A DNA stretch of 64,000 bases from Clavibacter michiganensis subsp. insidiosus (GTDB taxonomy: Bacteria > Actinomycetota > Actinomycetes > Actinomycetales > Microbacteriaceae): the NCBI RefSeq assembly GCF_002240565.1, contig NZ_MZMO01000001.1, positions 124,001 to 188,000 on the forward strand. The letters run 5' to 3'. This document shows, one piece after another, positions 35,461 to 43,888 of the stretch (its first letter is position 1; every line of letters begins with the position of its first letter). Below the pieces are notes generated by a model. The model did not search any database and was not told where the DNA came from. It saw only the letters and a list, made by a program, of their open reading frames with translations. A program made the position numbers and the translations under genes.

Positions 35461-36074
35461 TCGGCGACCGCACCGCGCGCGTCGAGGAAGCGGCCCCGCA
35501 CGCGGCGCCGCCCCGCCGGAGCCCGGCCCGCCGCGCCCTCGGCGCCATCGGCGGCCTCCTCACGGTCGTCGTCGGGCTGGCCGTGATCGCGGTCGTCGCC
35601 CTCTCCGCGCTCGGCGTCACCCGCTTCGTCCCCGTCCTCTCCGACTCGATGGCGCCCGGCATGCCCGTCGGCTCCCTCGCGATCACCGCCCCGACGCCCC
35701 GGGCGGAGGTGGCGGAAGGCGACGTCGTCGTCTTCACGGCTCCCACCGGCCCGCGCGTGCGGGTGATCCACCGCGTCATGCACGTCTTCGGCCCGGAGGA
35801 CGCGGCGAACCTCGACGGCTGGTCCGACGACCGCCTCGCCATCGAGACCAAGGGCGACAACAACCCCTCCGCCGATCCGTGGATCGTCACCATCGGCGAC
35901 GACGCCGTGTGGGAGCGCACGTCGGTCGTCCCGTTCCTCGGCTGGCCGTTCGTCTGGCTCGGCGACCCCATCACGCGCATGGTCGCGTTCGCGGTCGTCG
36001 GCGCGACGGGGACCATCTGGCTGCTGACGGTCATCTGGCGTCGTCCGCCGCGCATGACCGGCGAGCCCGCCTGA
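35457..36074 (+). CDS. SipW-type (ER-type) signal peptidase I
   Basis: 205 aa from GTG 35457 (GTGA overlap). Membrane segment GLLTVVVGLAVIAVVALSAL, catalytic Ser in PVLSDSMAPGMPVGS, the second catalytic residue as His in RVIHRVMHV (the Ser-His dyad of ER-type/SipW peptidases, rather than Ser-Lys), then KGDNNPSADPW and a C-terminal membrane segment. It probably removes the signal peptides of the flanking TasA-like proteins, which share the AFAIFTD/AYAVFTD context. Confidence 0.88.
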   Translation: MIGDRTARVEEAAPHAAPPRRSPARRALGAIGGLLTVVVGLAVIAVVALSALGVTRFVPVLSDSMAPGMPVGSLAITAPTPRAEVAEGDVVVFTAPTGPRVRVIHRVMHVFGPEDAANLDGWSDDRLAIETKGDNNPSADPWIVTIGDDAVWERTSVVPFLGWPFVWLGDPITRMVAFAVVGATGTIWLLTVIWRRPPRMTGEPA

Positions 36075-36718
36075 TGCCCCGCCATCGCGCCGCGCCCGCC
36101 GCGCCCGCCGCCCCCGCGCCGCACGGTCGCCGCGCCGCACGCCGCGGGATCCGCCGCGCCCGTCCCCTGCTCGTCCCCGCGATCGCGGTGGTCCTCGCCC
36201 TCGCCGGCGTCGGCACCGCGTACGCCGTGTTCACCGACCGCGCCGCGTCGCGGATCACCGTGGGCGCGGGCGTCGTTGAGCTCGACTGGGGTGGAGGCGG
36301 AGCGGATCAGCTCGCCGTGCCGATCACGGGGCTCCGGCCGGGTGACGCCCAGGTGCGGCTCGTGGACCTCGCGAACACCGGCACCGTCGCCGCCCGGGAG
36401 CTCCAGGTCACGCTGGGCGGGACGGCCGTGGCGAGCACGTCCGACGGCCTCCAGGTGGCGTTCGACCGCTGCACGGTCGCGTGGACGGGCGCGCCTGGCA
36501 CCTCGGTCTGCTCGGGGACGATCACCCCGGTGGTGGCCGACCGCCCCGCCGTCGGCCGGTTCGCGCTCCCCGCCTCCCCCGCCCGCGCGGTCGGCGGTCG
36601 GGACCACCTGCGCGTCACGGTGCGGCTGGCCGCGTCCGCGCCCACGACCGCGCAGGGCGCCACCGGTTCCGTGACCCTCCGGGTCGACGGCAACCAGCGC
36701 TTCGGCGTCCAGCGCTGA
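36074..36718 (+). CDS. second TasA-like exported protein of the module
   Basis: 214 aa, start overlapping the peptidase stop (TGATG). Very basic N-terminus, membrane segment LLVPAIAVVLALAGVGTAYA followed by VFTDRA (the SipW-type site), and a beta-rich domain with one Cys pair (FDRCTVAW, TSVCSGTI). It is shorter than classical TasA (~260 aa) and is probably a minor fibre subunit or assembly protein, as TapA is in Bacillus (inference). Confidence 0.72.
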   Translation: MPRHRAAPAAPAAPAPHGRRAARRGIRRARPLLVPAIAVVLALAGVGTAYAVFTDRAASRITVGAGVVELDWGGGGADQLAVPITGLRPGDAQVRLVDLANTGTVAARELQVTLGGTAVASTSDGLQVAFDRCTVAWTGAPGTSVCSGTITPVVADRPAVGRFALPASPARAVGGRDHLRVTVRLAASAPTTAQGATGSVTLRVDGNQRFGVQR

Positions 36719-36843
36719 CCCGGATCGGGACCCTCGAGATCACGAAAGCATCACGGGACCCATCGCCCTGGCGAGGGGCGCCGAAGCACCATCCGACTCC
36801 AACCGGCGACCACGTCGGCCGCCCTGAAACGTAAGGATCCATC

Positions 36844-37536
36844 ATGCGCAACCTCACCAAGTCCGTCTTCGGCCTCGCCACCGCGGGCTTCCTCGTCGTC
36901 GGCCTCGCGGCCTGCTCGACCCCCGCCGAGACGCCGTCGTCCTCGGGCTCCTCCCAGCCCGCCGCGACCGCCACCACCGAGGCCAACCCCACGCCGCTGG
37001 CGACGATCCCGACCCTGACCGGCGTCGACACCAAGGTCACCCTCGACTCCGGCTTCACCGGCGCCCTCACGACCCTGGGCCTGACCCCCGGCGTCATCGG
37101 CACCGCCACCCTCGACGGCGCCACCGGCACCCTCGCGTTCCCCATCACCGGCGGCAACGTGAAGTACTTCGACCCCGAGCAGTCCTACCGCCCCTACGTC
37201 CAGGGCGAGATCGACCACTCCGGCTCCGGCATCAGCCTCACCGCCGGCAGCACGGTCGTGAAGCTCACCGACTTCGTCATCGACCCCGGCACCAGCCGCC
37301 TCACCGGATCGGTCCAGGTCGGCGACGGCGAGGTCATGAAGGACGTCTACATCTTCAACCTCGACGGCACGACCCTGAAGCCCCTCCAGATGGAGGGCGA
37401 CAATGCCGTCCTCGAGGGCACCACCGTCAAGGTCAGCCCCGACGCCGCCGCCCTGCTGAACAGCACCTTCGGCACCACCGCGGTCACCGACCAGCTCGTC
37501 GTCGGCATCGCCAAGATCACCGTCAACACCAAGTAG
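36844..37536 (+). CDS. HtaA-like or fasciclin-like lipoprotein of unknown function
   Basis: 230 aa. Lipobox LAAC (Cys ~24) after VFGLATAGFLVVG, a Ser/Pro/Thr linker, then a beta-rich domain with repeated GTLAFPITGGNVKYF, TAGSTVVKLTDFVIDPG and LEGTTVKVSPDAAALLN, ending VGIAKITVNTK. Codon use is extremely biased to C-ending codons, as in highly expressed genes. Function not recognised. A strong terminator follows. Confidence 0.7.
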   Translation: MRNLTKSVFGLATAGFLVVGLAACSTPAETPSSSGSSQPAATATTEANPTPLATIPTLTGVDTKVTLDSGFTGALTTLGLTPGVIGTATLDGATGTLAFPITGGNVKYFDPEQSYRPYVQGEIDHSGSGISLTAGSTVVKLTDFVIDPGTSRLTGSVQVGDGEVMKDVYIFNLDGTTLKPLQMEGDNAVLEGTTVKVSPDAAALLNSTFGTTAVTDQLVVGIAKITVNTK

Positions 37537-37572
37537 CACCCGCCCCGGGCTCGACCCCGGAGAGCACCACCG

Positions 37573-37605
37573 CGAACGGCCCGGCCCACGACGCCGGGCC
37601 GTTCG
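37573..37605 (+). terminator. terminator of the lipoprotein gene
   Basis: CGAACGGCCCGG/CCGGGCCGTTCG, perfect 12-bp stem, 9-nt loop, followed by TCGTG; 37 bp after the stop. Confidence 0.75.
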
Positions 37606-37673
37606 TCGTGCGCCGGGGGACCGCGACCGCGGTGGCCGGACGCGCATGTGGGAGCGACCGGCCCGAACGCGGC

Positions 37674-37706
37674 GGGGCCCCCTCGCATGCGCAGCGAGGG
37701 GGCCCC
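37674..37706. terminator. second hairpin in the same intergenic region
   Basis: GGGGCCCCCTCGC/GCGAGGGGGCCCC, perfect 13-bp stem, 7-nt loop. It could be a backup terminator or the end of a small RNA; nothing else near it explains it. Confidence 0.5.
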
Positions 37707-37879
37707 TGCCGGGTGACTCGGACCCGGCGCAGGGGCTTCGGAACGGAGCCGCGATCGGGCGGGCGGGCGGGCCCGCGCGACCGTGACCGGACGATCCGCC
37801 CTGCGCGTGCCGTACCAGGAACAGTCGTCGGACGCCGCATCCATGCACATCGGAGATCTCCAGCCGCGCGTCGCATCGT

Positions 37880-38869
37880 ATGTGCATGAGCGTTCAACGA
37901 ATCCCCGTCTCCCTGCTCGCCCGCGGCACCGCCGCCCTCGCCGGCGTGGTCGTCCTCGCCGGATGCTCGGCTCCCGGCGCGGCATCCGCCGCGACCGACG
38001 CCGCCCCCGACGCGACCACCGCCGTCGCCACCACCGGCCCCGTCGCATCGGGCGACGGCGGCACGACCGCCGACCGCACCGACTCCGACACGGAGGACCG
38101 CAACACCGACACCATCTCGGCGCTGTTCACCGCCGCGTTCCCAGATCCCGCCTCCCCCGCGGCGAACGCCGCCGCGATCGCGGCCATCGCGCCCGACGCG
38201 ACCGCGAACGGGGCGGGCGCGAAGGCCGGCCCCGGCGGGTTCCTCGACGAGTTCGCCACCGCGCACCAGCGGGTGCCCGGCGCCCAGGCCGTGGTCAAGC
38301 ACATCGCCGCGGACGGCGACCTCGTGGCCGTCCATTACCAGATCACCTCGAAGCCCGACGACGAGCGCACCGGCGAAGCGGCCGTCGACCTCTTCCGCCT
38401 CGCGGACGGCAAGGTCACCGCGGTCTGGTCGTTCCACCAGCCGGTGCCGCAGGGCACGCCCGCGAGCGGCAACACGAACACGATGTTCAGCGACCTCTAC
38501 CAGGGGAAGGCCGACGCGCCCGAGCTGACCGAGCAGCAGGAGGAGGCGAACCGGCAGCTGGCCGTGGGCGCCTACGACACGCTCTTCCGGGATCACGACG
38601 CGAGCGTGCTCGACCGCTCCTTCGACCCGGCGTACCTGCAGCACAACACGGTCGCCGCGAACGGCACGGCGGCGCTCAAGGCCCTCTTCTCCGGCGGCGC
38701 GCAGTTCCCGGCGCAGCAGTCCGTGATCTCGATCGCCGACGGCGACCTCGTCTGGACCTTCTCGCAGCCGGTGGGCGCGAAGGCGGACGCCCCGTTCCTC
38801 GCGGCCGACATCTTCCGGGTCGACGGCAGCCTCATCCGCGAGCACTGGGACGTGGTGCCCGCGAGCTGA
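37880..38869 (+). CDS. SnoaL/NTF2-like lipoprotein
   Basis: 329 aa (ATG 37880; ATG 37886 also possible). Lipobox LAGC after VVVLAG; a Thr/Asp-rich linker to ~75; then two NTF2-like (SnoaL) modules. The first has GGFLDEFATAHQRVPGAQAV and KVTAVWSFHQPVPQ. The second has DPAYLQHNTVAANGTAAL and GSLIREHWDVVP. SnoaL-type folds bind small hydrophobic ligands or act as isomerases; this one is anchored outside the membrane and its ligand is unknown. Confidence 0.8.
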   Translation: MCMSVQRIPVSLLARGTAALAGVVVLAGCSAPGAASAATDAAPDATTAVATTGPVASGDGGTTADRTDSDTEDRNTDTISALFTAAFPDPASPAANAAAIAAIAPDATANGAGAKAGPGGFLDEFATAHQRVPGAQAVVKHIAADGDLVAVHYQITSKPDDERTGEAAVDLFRLADGKVTAVWSFHQPVPQGTPASGNTNTMFSDLYQGKADAPELTEQQEEANRQLAVGAYDTLFRDHDASVLDRSFDPAYLQHNTVAANGTAALKALFSGGAQFPAQQSVISIADGDLVWTFSQPVGAKADAPFLAADIFRVDGSLIREHWDVVPAS

Positions 38870-38888
38870 TCCGGCGCCCGCCCGCACG

Positions 38889-38924
38889 CGACGACGGGAC
38901 GGTCCGCGGACCGTCCCGTCGTCG
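38889..38924 (+). terminator. near-perfect 36-bp palindrome, terminator
   Basis: CGACGACGGGACGGTCC-GC-GGACCGTCCCGTCGTCG: 17-bp arms with a 2-nt centre, 20 bp after the SnoaL-like gene. Confidence 0.75.
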
Positions 38925-38970
38925 TGCCCGCGTCGGCGATCCGCGCCCGCCGGCGATGTCGGCGTCGGGC

Positions 38971-39001
38971 TTGACCTTCCACCCGCTGGAGGGCCCATGG
39001 T
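38971..39001 (+). promoter_or_regulatory. MerR-type promoter with 19-bp spacer
   Basis: TTGACC (-35, 38971-38976), a 19-bp spacer containing the inverted repeat CTTCCA...TGGAGG, and CATGGT (-10, 38996-39001). A stretched spacer with an internal dyad is the hallmark of MerR-family autoregulated promoters. The -10 is 6 nt before the ATG, implying a leaderless transcript. Confidence 0.6.
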
Positions 39002-39007
39002 CGATGC

Positions 39008-39847
39008 ATGACCCACGGATCCCTCCTCCCCATCGGCGAGTTCTCCCTCGCCACCTCGTTCCCCGCCCCCACGCTGCGCCACTACCACTCCGAGGGCCTG
39101 CTCGTGCCCGCCGAGGTCGATCAGGACACCGGGTACCGGGCCTACGCCTTCCCCCAGGTGCACCGGGCGCTCCTCATCACGGCGCTGCGCGGCGCGGGCA
39201 TCGGCCTCCGGGACATCCGCGACGTCCTCGACGCCCCGGATCTGCTGCCGGAGCTCCTCACCCGGCACCACGCGGCCCTGCGAGCCCGGCGCCTCGAGGA
39301 GGACGCCGCCCTCGCGCAGTCCGCGCAGCTCGCCGCGGGCTGGCCGGACGCGGGAGGACGGGACGCGGATCCGGCCACGTCCGTGACCCGTCGGGTGCCC
39401 GGGGAGCCGGTCGGCGACGACGGCGTGGTGCTGCCCCCGCGGGTGCGGGATGCGGCGCGCGCGCTGCGACGCGAGCTCGTGGATGCGGGCGTCGGGACCC
39501 GGGCGCACCCCTGGTGCCGGTACGCGCTCGCCACCGCGGCCGACCGGGCCAGGGTCATGGCGCCCGAGGGCCCGGACTGGGTGGTCGGCGTCGACCTCGC
39601 GGGCTCCTGGCCCGGCGAGGCCTCCCTCCCTGCGGACACCGAGACCGAGGATCGCCCGGGCCGCCGGGAGCGCGTCGTCGTCATCCCCGGGGCGCCCACG
39701 ATGGTGGTCCTGGCCGCGGCCCTGCATCACCTGACGACGACGTCCCTGGAGCTCGGCCTCACCGCCGACCTCGGCGATCCCCGCTACGTGCTCACGCCCG
39801 ACCACGTCGAGCTCGCGCTCACGGTGACGGCCGATCCCGGGGAGTGA
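39008..39847 (+). CDS. MerR-family regulator with C-terminal ligand-binding-like domain
   Basis: 279 aa. N-terminal winged helix (IGEFSLATSFPAPTLRHYHS, then EGLLVPAEVDQDTGYRAYAF) and coupling helix as in TipA/BmrR relatives, followed by a ~150-residue domain (VVGVDLAGSWPGEA, VVIPGAPTMVVLAAALHHL) that may be a GyrI-like small-molecule sensor. Probably leaderless. No transporter or modifying enzyme is adjacent to suggest the ligand. Confidence 0.87.
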   Translation: MTHGSLLPIGEFSLATSFPAPTLRHYHSEGLLVPAEVDQDTGYRAYAFPQVHRALLITALRGAGIGLRDIRDVLDAPDLLPELLTRHHAALRARRLEEDAALAQSAQLAAGWPDAGGRDADPATSVTRRVPGEPVGDDGVVLPPRVRDAARALRRELVDAGVGTRAHPWCRYALATAADRARVMAPEGPDWVVGVDLAGSWPGEASLPADTETEDRPGRRERVVVIPGAPTMVVLAAALHHLTTTSLELGLTADLGDPRYVLTPDHVELALTVTADPGE

Positions 39848-39923
39848 GACCGCGGCGGCGCCCACTCAGCCGATCGCGGGGCGTCCGTGCCCGCATGCCG
39901 CGTCCCCCGCGACGCGGGCGGGA

Positions 39924-40817
39924 TCACCGGCCGGCGTTGTAGTGGTCGAGGACCTGCGTCGGGGTGAGGGCGGCCGAGTAAACGGCCGCGAAGCGCATGC
40001 TGCCGGCGAAGTAGCGGTTCCCGGCGCCCGGCCAGGTGTCGAGGTTGTCGTAGCCGATGCGCCACCAGCCCGTGGTGCCCTCGGAGGCGCGGAACGAGGA
40101 GTTGGCGGCGGCCTGCTTGCCGTCCAGGTACAGGGTCATGCCGTTCGTCGGGGACATCGTCGCGACCGCGTGGTGCCAGGCGCCGTCGGTGACCACGGCG
40201 GAGCTCGCGATGGTCATGATCCCGGCCTGGGGCGTGTACGTGCCGAACACGAGCTGGCCGGACGTGTTGATGTAGGTGTGGCGGTCGTAGGAGCCCGACA
40301 GCCCGGTCTGGCTGTTGCCGAACCCGATGAGCTTGCCGCCGCGGACGGTGGTCTTGAACCAGACCTCGGTCGAGAACGTCTGGGGGGAGGTCTGCTGCAG
40401 CCCGTTCGTGACCTGGCTCGACGAGCCGTTGAGCTGGTACGAGCCGCCGGAGTCGCGCAGGCACGCCTGCGGGGAGACGTTGGTGCTGGTCATGCCGCCG
40501 CGGTAGGTGCCGGGGTAGGCGCCCGAGTCGATGTCCACCGCCTGGCCCGAGCCCGTCGCCTCGTTCAGCGGGTAGGCGAACAGCGCGCTGGCCTTGTCGG
40601 CGGTGACGGCGTTCATGCAGGAGAAGTAGGTGGCGGAGGAGGCCGCGCTGTTGTTGCTGTTCGTGATGGCCGCGGTGAAGGCGCCGTTGGTGGTGGGGGC
40701 GAGCAGCAGGAGCATGCCCGCCGCCGCGGCCGCGAGCGACGCCGCCACGGTCGCGCGGCGCGGGCGCGTCCCGCGTCCCCGCAGCCGGCGCACCGCCTCG
40801 GCAGGTGCCTTCCTCAT
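39924..40817 (-). CDS. LamG/concanavalin-like exported protein
   Basis: 297 aa. Basic N-terminus, hydrophobic segment AASLAAAAAGMLLLLAPTTNG with an AFTAAITNSN continuation resembling SipW-type substrates, then a LamG jelly-roll (LNEATGSGQAVDIDSGAYPG, STEVWFKTTVRGGKLIGFGN, WHHAVATMSPTNGMTLYLDG, YFAGSMRFAAVYSAALTPTQ). It starts within the stop of the signal peptidase gene (ATGA), so it is the third gene of a minus-strand module with the peptidase and a TasA-like protein. Confidence 0.82.
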   Translation of the reverse strand: MRKAPAEAVRRLRGRGTRPRRATVAASLAAAAAGMLLLLAPTTNGAFTAAITNSNNSAASSATYFSCMNAVTADKASALFAYPLNEATGSGQAVDIDSGAYPGTYRGGMTSTNVSPQACLRDSGGSYQLNGSSSQVTNGLQQTSPQTFSTEVWFKTTVRGGKLIGFGNSQTGLSGSYDRHTYINTSGQLVFGTYTPQAGIMTIASSAVVTDGAWHHAVATMSPTNGMTLYLDGKQAAANSSFRASEGTTGWWRIGYDNLDTWPGAGNRYFAGSMRFAAVYSAALTPTQVLDHYNAGR

Positions 40818-42004
40818 GCGTCATCCCCCACTGCGCGGCGCGCCGTCTCGACGTCGACGGGCTCGAGACCCCGGGGCGCGTCGGCGCCCCCAGTCTGGTC
40901 GGCCTCGTCCTCGTCCGCGACGATCCCGTCCGGCGAGGCGCGCAGGACACGCTCCTCGGGCTCGGCGGGGAGGCCGACGACGAGCGTGTAGAGGAGGGGG
41001 ACGGCGCAGACGCCGAAGAAGAGGATCCAGCCCCAGAGCGGCAGGTCGAGCGTGGAGGACACGTCGTAGAAGCGCCCGGCCTCGCCCGCGGGAGCGGTGA
41101 TGGTGCCGACCTGGCCGGCGGCGAGGGTGGCGTGGGTGCCGCCCTCGGCCGCGATGCGGATGGGGAGCATGCCGGTCGACACGATGGTCGCCTCGACGTC
41201 GCTGCCGCGGGTCGCCGCGTCGAGCACGACGAGGCCGACGAAGGGCTTGAGCACGAACACGGTGAGCGCCGCGACGCGGGCGCCGCCGAGCATGCGGATG
41301 GACGCGCGGTGCGTGGGCGAGCCGATGAGGCGGGTCAGCATCATGACGATGACGAAGCCGGCGAGCAGCAGCGGCACGCCCTTCGCGAGCCAGCCGAAGC
41401 CCGGGAGGATCGTGGTGGCCTCGCCGACGAGGTGCGCCTGGTCGGTCTTCCAGGGATCCACCGCGCCGTTGATGTCGCCCTGCGTGGTGAGGCCGTCGGC
41501 GTCGACCGCGATGACGCGGTGCGTGTAGGTCTCGTCCGGGGTGGTGGAGGGGTGGAAGCTGACGACGTCGCCCGGCTGGACGTCCTCGAGGAGGACGGGG
41601 GTCGTGAGGAGCAGCGTGCCGACGGGGGCCGTGGTGCCCATCGACGGGGTCTGCACGACGAACCAGCGGCCGCCGGACGCCTGGAACAGGAGCGTCGTCG
41701 CGACGAGGGCGGTGAGGAGGACGGTGGCCGCCCACATGAGGACGGTGCGGCGACGGACGACGCGGGAGGTGCGGGCCGCGCGACGGGCCGCGCCGCGGGC
41801 GGGCAGGTCCGGCGCGAGGACGACGAGCGCCGGGAGGACCGGCGCGGTCGGGTCGAGGTGCAGGTCCTCGGCGCGGAGCTCCAGGTCGAGCTCCAGGTCC
41901 AGGTCGATCTCCAGCTCGAGGTCGAGCTCGAGGGCCTCGATCGCCGTGGTGTCGGTCGTGGTGCCGACCGTGGGGGCGGTCGGGCGGTCCTGGATGTCGG
42001 TCAT
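40814..42004 (-). CDS. SipW-like signal peptidase I with acidic N-terminal repeat
   Basis: 396 aa, about twice the usual length. The N-terminus (~24-50) alternates Leu with Asp/Glu (LELDLELEIDLDLELDLEL), then a linker and a basic patch. Membrane segment VLMWAATVLLTALVATTLLF, catalytic Ser in VVQTPSMGTTAPVGT, His in YTHRVIAVD (ER-type dyad), GDINGAVDPW, a membrane segment, an extracellular beta domain and a last membrane segment (LPLWGWILFFGVCAVPLLYT). It processes the neighbouring exported proteins by inference. A hairpin separates it from the upstream TasA-like gene. Confidence 0.83.
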   Translation of the reverse strand: MTDIQDRPTAPTVGTTTDTTAIEALELDLELEIDLDLELDLELRAEDLHLDPTAPVLPALVVLAPDLPARGAARRAARTSRVVRRRTVLMWAATVLLTALVATTLLFQASGGRWFVVQTPSMGTTAPVGTLLLTTPVLLEDVQPGDVVSFHPSTTPDETYTHRVIAVDADGLTTQGDINGAVDPWKTDQAHLVGEATTILPGFGWLAKGVPLLLAGFVIVMMLTRLIGSPTHRASIRMLGGARVAALTVFVLKPFVGLVVLDAATRGSDVEATIVSTGMLPIRIAAEGGTHATLAAGQVGTITAPAGEAGRFYDVSSTLDLPLWGWILFFGVCAVPLLYTLVVGLPAEPEERVLRASPDGIVADEDEADQTGGADAPRGLEPVDVETARRAVGDDA

Positions 42005-42044
42005 GGTGCGCCTCCCGGGTCAGGGGCTTCGAGGGGGATGGGGT

Positions 42045-42070
42045 GCGGGGCCGCCTCTCGGCGGCCCCGC
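42045..42070 (-). terminator. attenuator-like hairpin between TasA-like and signal peptidase genes
   Basis: GCGGGGCCGCC/GGCGGCCCCGC, perfect 11-bp stem with a TCTC loop, 20 bp after the TasA-like stop and 40 bp before the peptidase start. Partial readthrough would give more fibre protein than peptidase. Confidence 0.7.
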
Positions 42071-42090
42071 GGGGATCCAGCGGGGTGGGA

Positions 42091-42762
42091 CTAGCCCGCG
42101 AAGGTCCAGGTGAGGGGCAGCGAGGCGCCGAGGCCCTGGTACGTGTTGCCGGCGGAGGAGTCGAGCGTGACCGCGAAGGTGAAGTCGGTGCTCGCGTTGG
42201 CGGCGAGGGCCGTCAGCGTCTTGGCGGAGGAGCCGGCGAGGGCCGCTGCGGTGCCGGAGTAGACGGGGGTGGCGCTGCCCGCGGCCGTGATGACGACGTT
42301 GAGCTTGGAGCAGAAGTCGGTGGCCGAGCCGTTGACGGTGCCGTTCTTGAACTGGGCGCAGGCGGCGCCGGGGGTCAGCGTGAAGGTCGAGGCCCGCGTC
42401 GTGCCGACGTTCTTGATGCTCACGACGCTCGTGACCGTCTGGCCGGGCATCATCGCGGTCGAGCCGCCGAACTTGTTGATGGTGGAGCAGGTGGCGGCGT
42501 TCGAGTCGACGCCGGACGTGGCGCTCGTGCTGAGGCAGGTGACGGTGGGGGCGCCGTTGGCGCCGGCCTGCGACTCCTGCATGACCAGCGAGCCGGAGGC
42601 CGCCGTGTTGGTGTCGTTGGTGATCGAGGCGACGAAGCCCGACAGCGTGCCGGACATCGAGACGGAGAGGAGGACGGCGGCGGCGACGCCGGTGGCGATG
42701 GCGATGGGGGCGAAGCGGACGCGCGTGGCCTTCTTGGCGGCGGCGGCGATGTGGTGCGACAT
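42091..42762 (-). CDS. TasA-like exported protein
   Basis: 223 aa from ATG 42762. N-terminus VRFAPIAIATGVAAAVLLSV SMSGTLSGFVASITN: hydrophobic segment then the short SIT/AFT-like context also seen in the LamG protein two genes on. Ser/Thr/Ala-rich beta domain with two Cys pairs (VTCLSTS, ATCSTIN, AACAQFK, DFCSKLN) and a LPLTWTFAG end. Very high Ser/Thr/Ala/Gly content suggests an extracellular fibre or wall protein. It is the first gene of a three-gene module; the upstream 100 bp are AT-richer and contain the promoter region shared with the divergent MarR gene. Confidence 0.65.
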   Translation of the reverse strand: MSHHIAAAAKKATRVRFAPIAIATGVAAAVLLSVSMSGTLSGFVASITNDTNTAASGSLVMQESQAGANGAPTVTCLSTSATSGVDSNAATCSTINKFGGSTAMMPGQTVTSVVSIKNVGTTRASTFTLTPGAACAQFKNGTVNGSATDFCSKLNVVITAAGSATPVYSGTAAALAGSSAKTLTALAANASTDFTFAVTLDSSAGNTYQGLGASLPLTWTFAG

Positions 42763-42991
42763 GTTCTGACTCCGGGTGCGTAGGGGAAGGGAGGGGCTGG
42801 ATGAGCCCCTGGGGAAGAAGCTCGGTGACTCGCTTTGCAAGTAACTCGAAGATACAGCTACTCGGGATTCGCGCAATCCCCCCACTGCGGGGGGCACCGC
42901 GTTCGCCGAGGGGACCGCGGCCGCGAGGGCGCGTTACAGTCGCTGGACCGCCCATGGATCCGCCGGATCCACCGATGCAGGGACACCCGAC

Positions 42992-43486
42992 ATGAGCCCG
43001 GAGAGAACCGCTCCCCGCCGCGACGACGCCGCGGCCGTGGAGGCGCTCGCCAACGCCCTGCACATGATCGAGACCGCGCAGCGCCACCTGCGCACGCGCA
43101 TCGCGCAGGACATCGGGGTGAACGTCACCGACCTCACCGTCATCAGCGTGGTGGGCGACCTCCACCGGATGACCCCCAAGCACCTGGCCGCGGAGATCTC
43201 GATGGGCACGGGCGCGGTGACCGCGGTGATCGACCGCCTGGTGGGAGCCGGGCACCTCGACCGCGTGCCCAACCCGCGGGACCGTCGCAGCGTCTTCCTC
43301 GAGCTCACCGCCGCCGGCCGGAAGACGCTCGCCCGCATGGACGCCGACTACCGCGAGGCGGCCGCCGTGGCGCTGCGGGCCTCCCCCGCCCTCGGCACCG
43401 AGGAGACGGCCGAGGACATCGCGCGCGCCGCGATCGCGATGACGGCGCACACCATCGACGGGCCGGACACGGGCGCGACCGCGTGA
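42992..43486 (+). CDS. MarR-family regulator
   Basis: 164 aa. Winged-helix core: TDLTVISVVGDLHRMTPKHL, AAEISMGTGAVTAVIDRLVG, and the wing HLDRVPNPRDRRSVFLELT. N- and C-terminal helices form the dimer. It is divergent from the TasA-like gene and coupled to a Nudix hydrolase (GTGA), so it may control either. Ligand unknown. Confidence 0.9.
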   Translation: MSPERTAPRRDDAAAVEALANALHMIETAQRHLRTRIAQDIGVNVTDLTVISVVGDLHRMTPKHLAAEISMGTGAVTAVIDRLVGAGHLDRVPNPRDRRSVFLELTAAGRKTLARMDADYREAAAVALRASPALGTEETAEDIARAAIAMTAHTIDGPDTGATA

Positions 43487-43884
43487 GCGAGGGCTGCCAG
43501 GTGGTGCTGGTCGACGCGGCCGGGCGGATCCTCCTGCAGCTGCGCGACGACATCCCCACCGTCCCCTTCCCCGGCACGTGGGCGATCCCCGGCGGGATGC
43601 TCGAGCCGGGCGAGACGCCGCTCGCGGGCATCGTGCGGGAGGTCGAGGAGGAGCTGGGCGCGCGGATCCCGCCGGCCGAGGTCGCGCACCTCATGACGCG
43701 CACGCGCTCCTACGGGATCGAGCACACGTTCACCGCGCGGCTGGACGTGGCGGCGGAGGACATCCGGCTCACCGAGGGGCAGCGCGTGGCGTGGTTCCCC
43801 GTGGCCGACGCGGTCGGGATGGAGCTCGCCTACGAGGACGCGGACGTGCTGCGGGAGGTCGCGGGGCGGATCGCGCGGGGCTGA
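43483..43884 (+). CDS. Nudix hydrolase
   Basis: 133 aa from GTG 43483 overlapping the MarR stop. Nudix box GGMLEPGETPLAGIVREVEEELG (G-x5-E-x7-REVEEELG) at ~39-61 after FPGTWAIP. The short single-domain form resembles house-cleaning NTP or sugar-nucleotide pyrophosphatases. Substrate not assignable from sequence. Confidence 0.92.
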   Translation: MSEGCQVVLVDAAGRILLQLRDDIPTVPFPGTWAIPGGMLEPGETPLAGIVREVEEELGARIPPAEVAHLMTRTRSYGIEHTFTARLDVAAEDIRLTEGQRVAWFPVADAVGMELAYEDADVLREVAGRIARG

Positions 43885-43888
43885 TGCC

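Larger units (their letters stand above)
37537..37879. other. 343-bp intergenic region with two hairpins
   Basis: No coding frame. It contains two strong stem-loops (37573-37605 and 37674-37706, listed separately), 70 bp apart, after the lipoprotein gene. Confidence 0.5.

Noticed and set aside
34728..36074. One long protein spanning the LPXTG and signal peptidase genes
   Set aside because: The upstream part of that frame is a shadow of the LPXTG gene; a GTG overlapping its stop gives the normal SipW-length protein.
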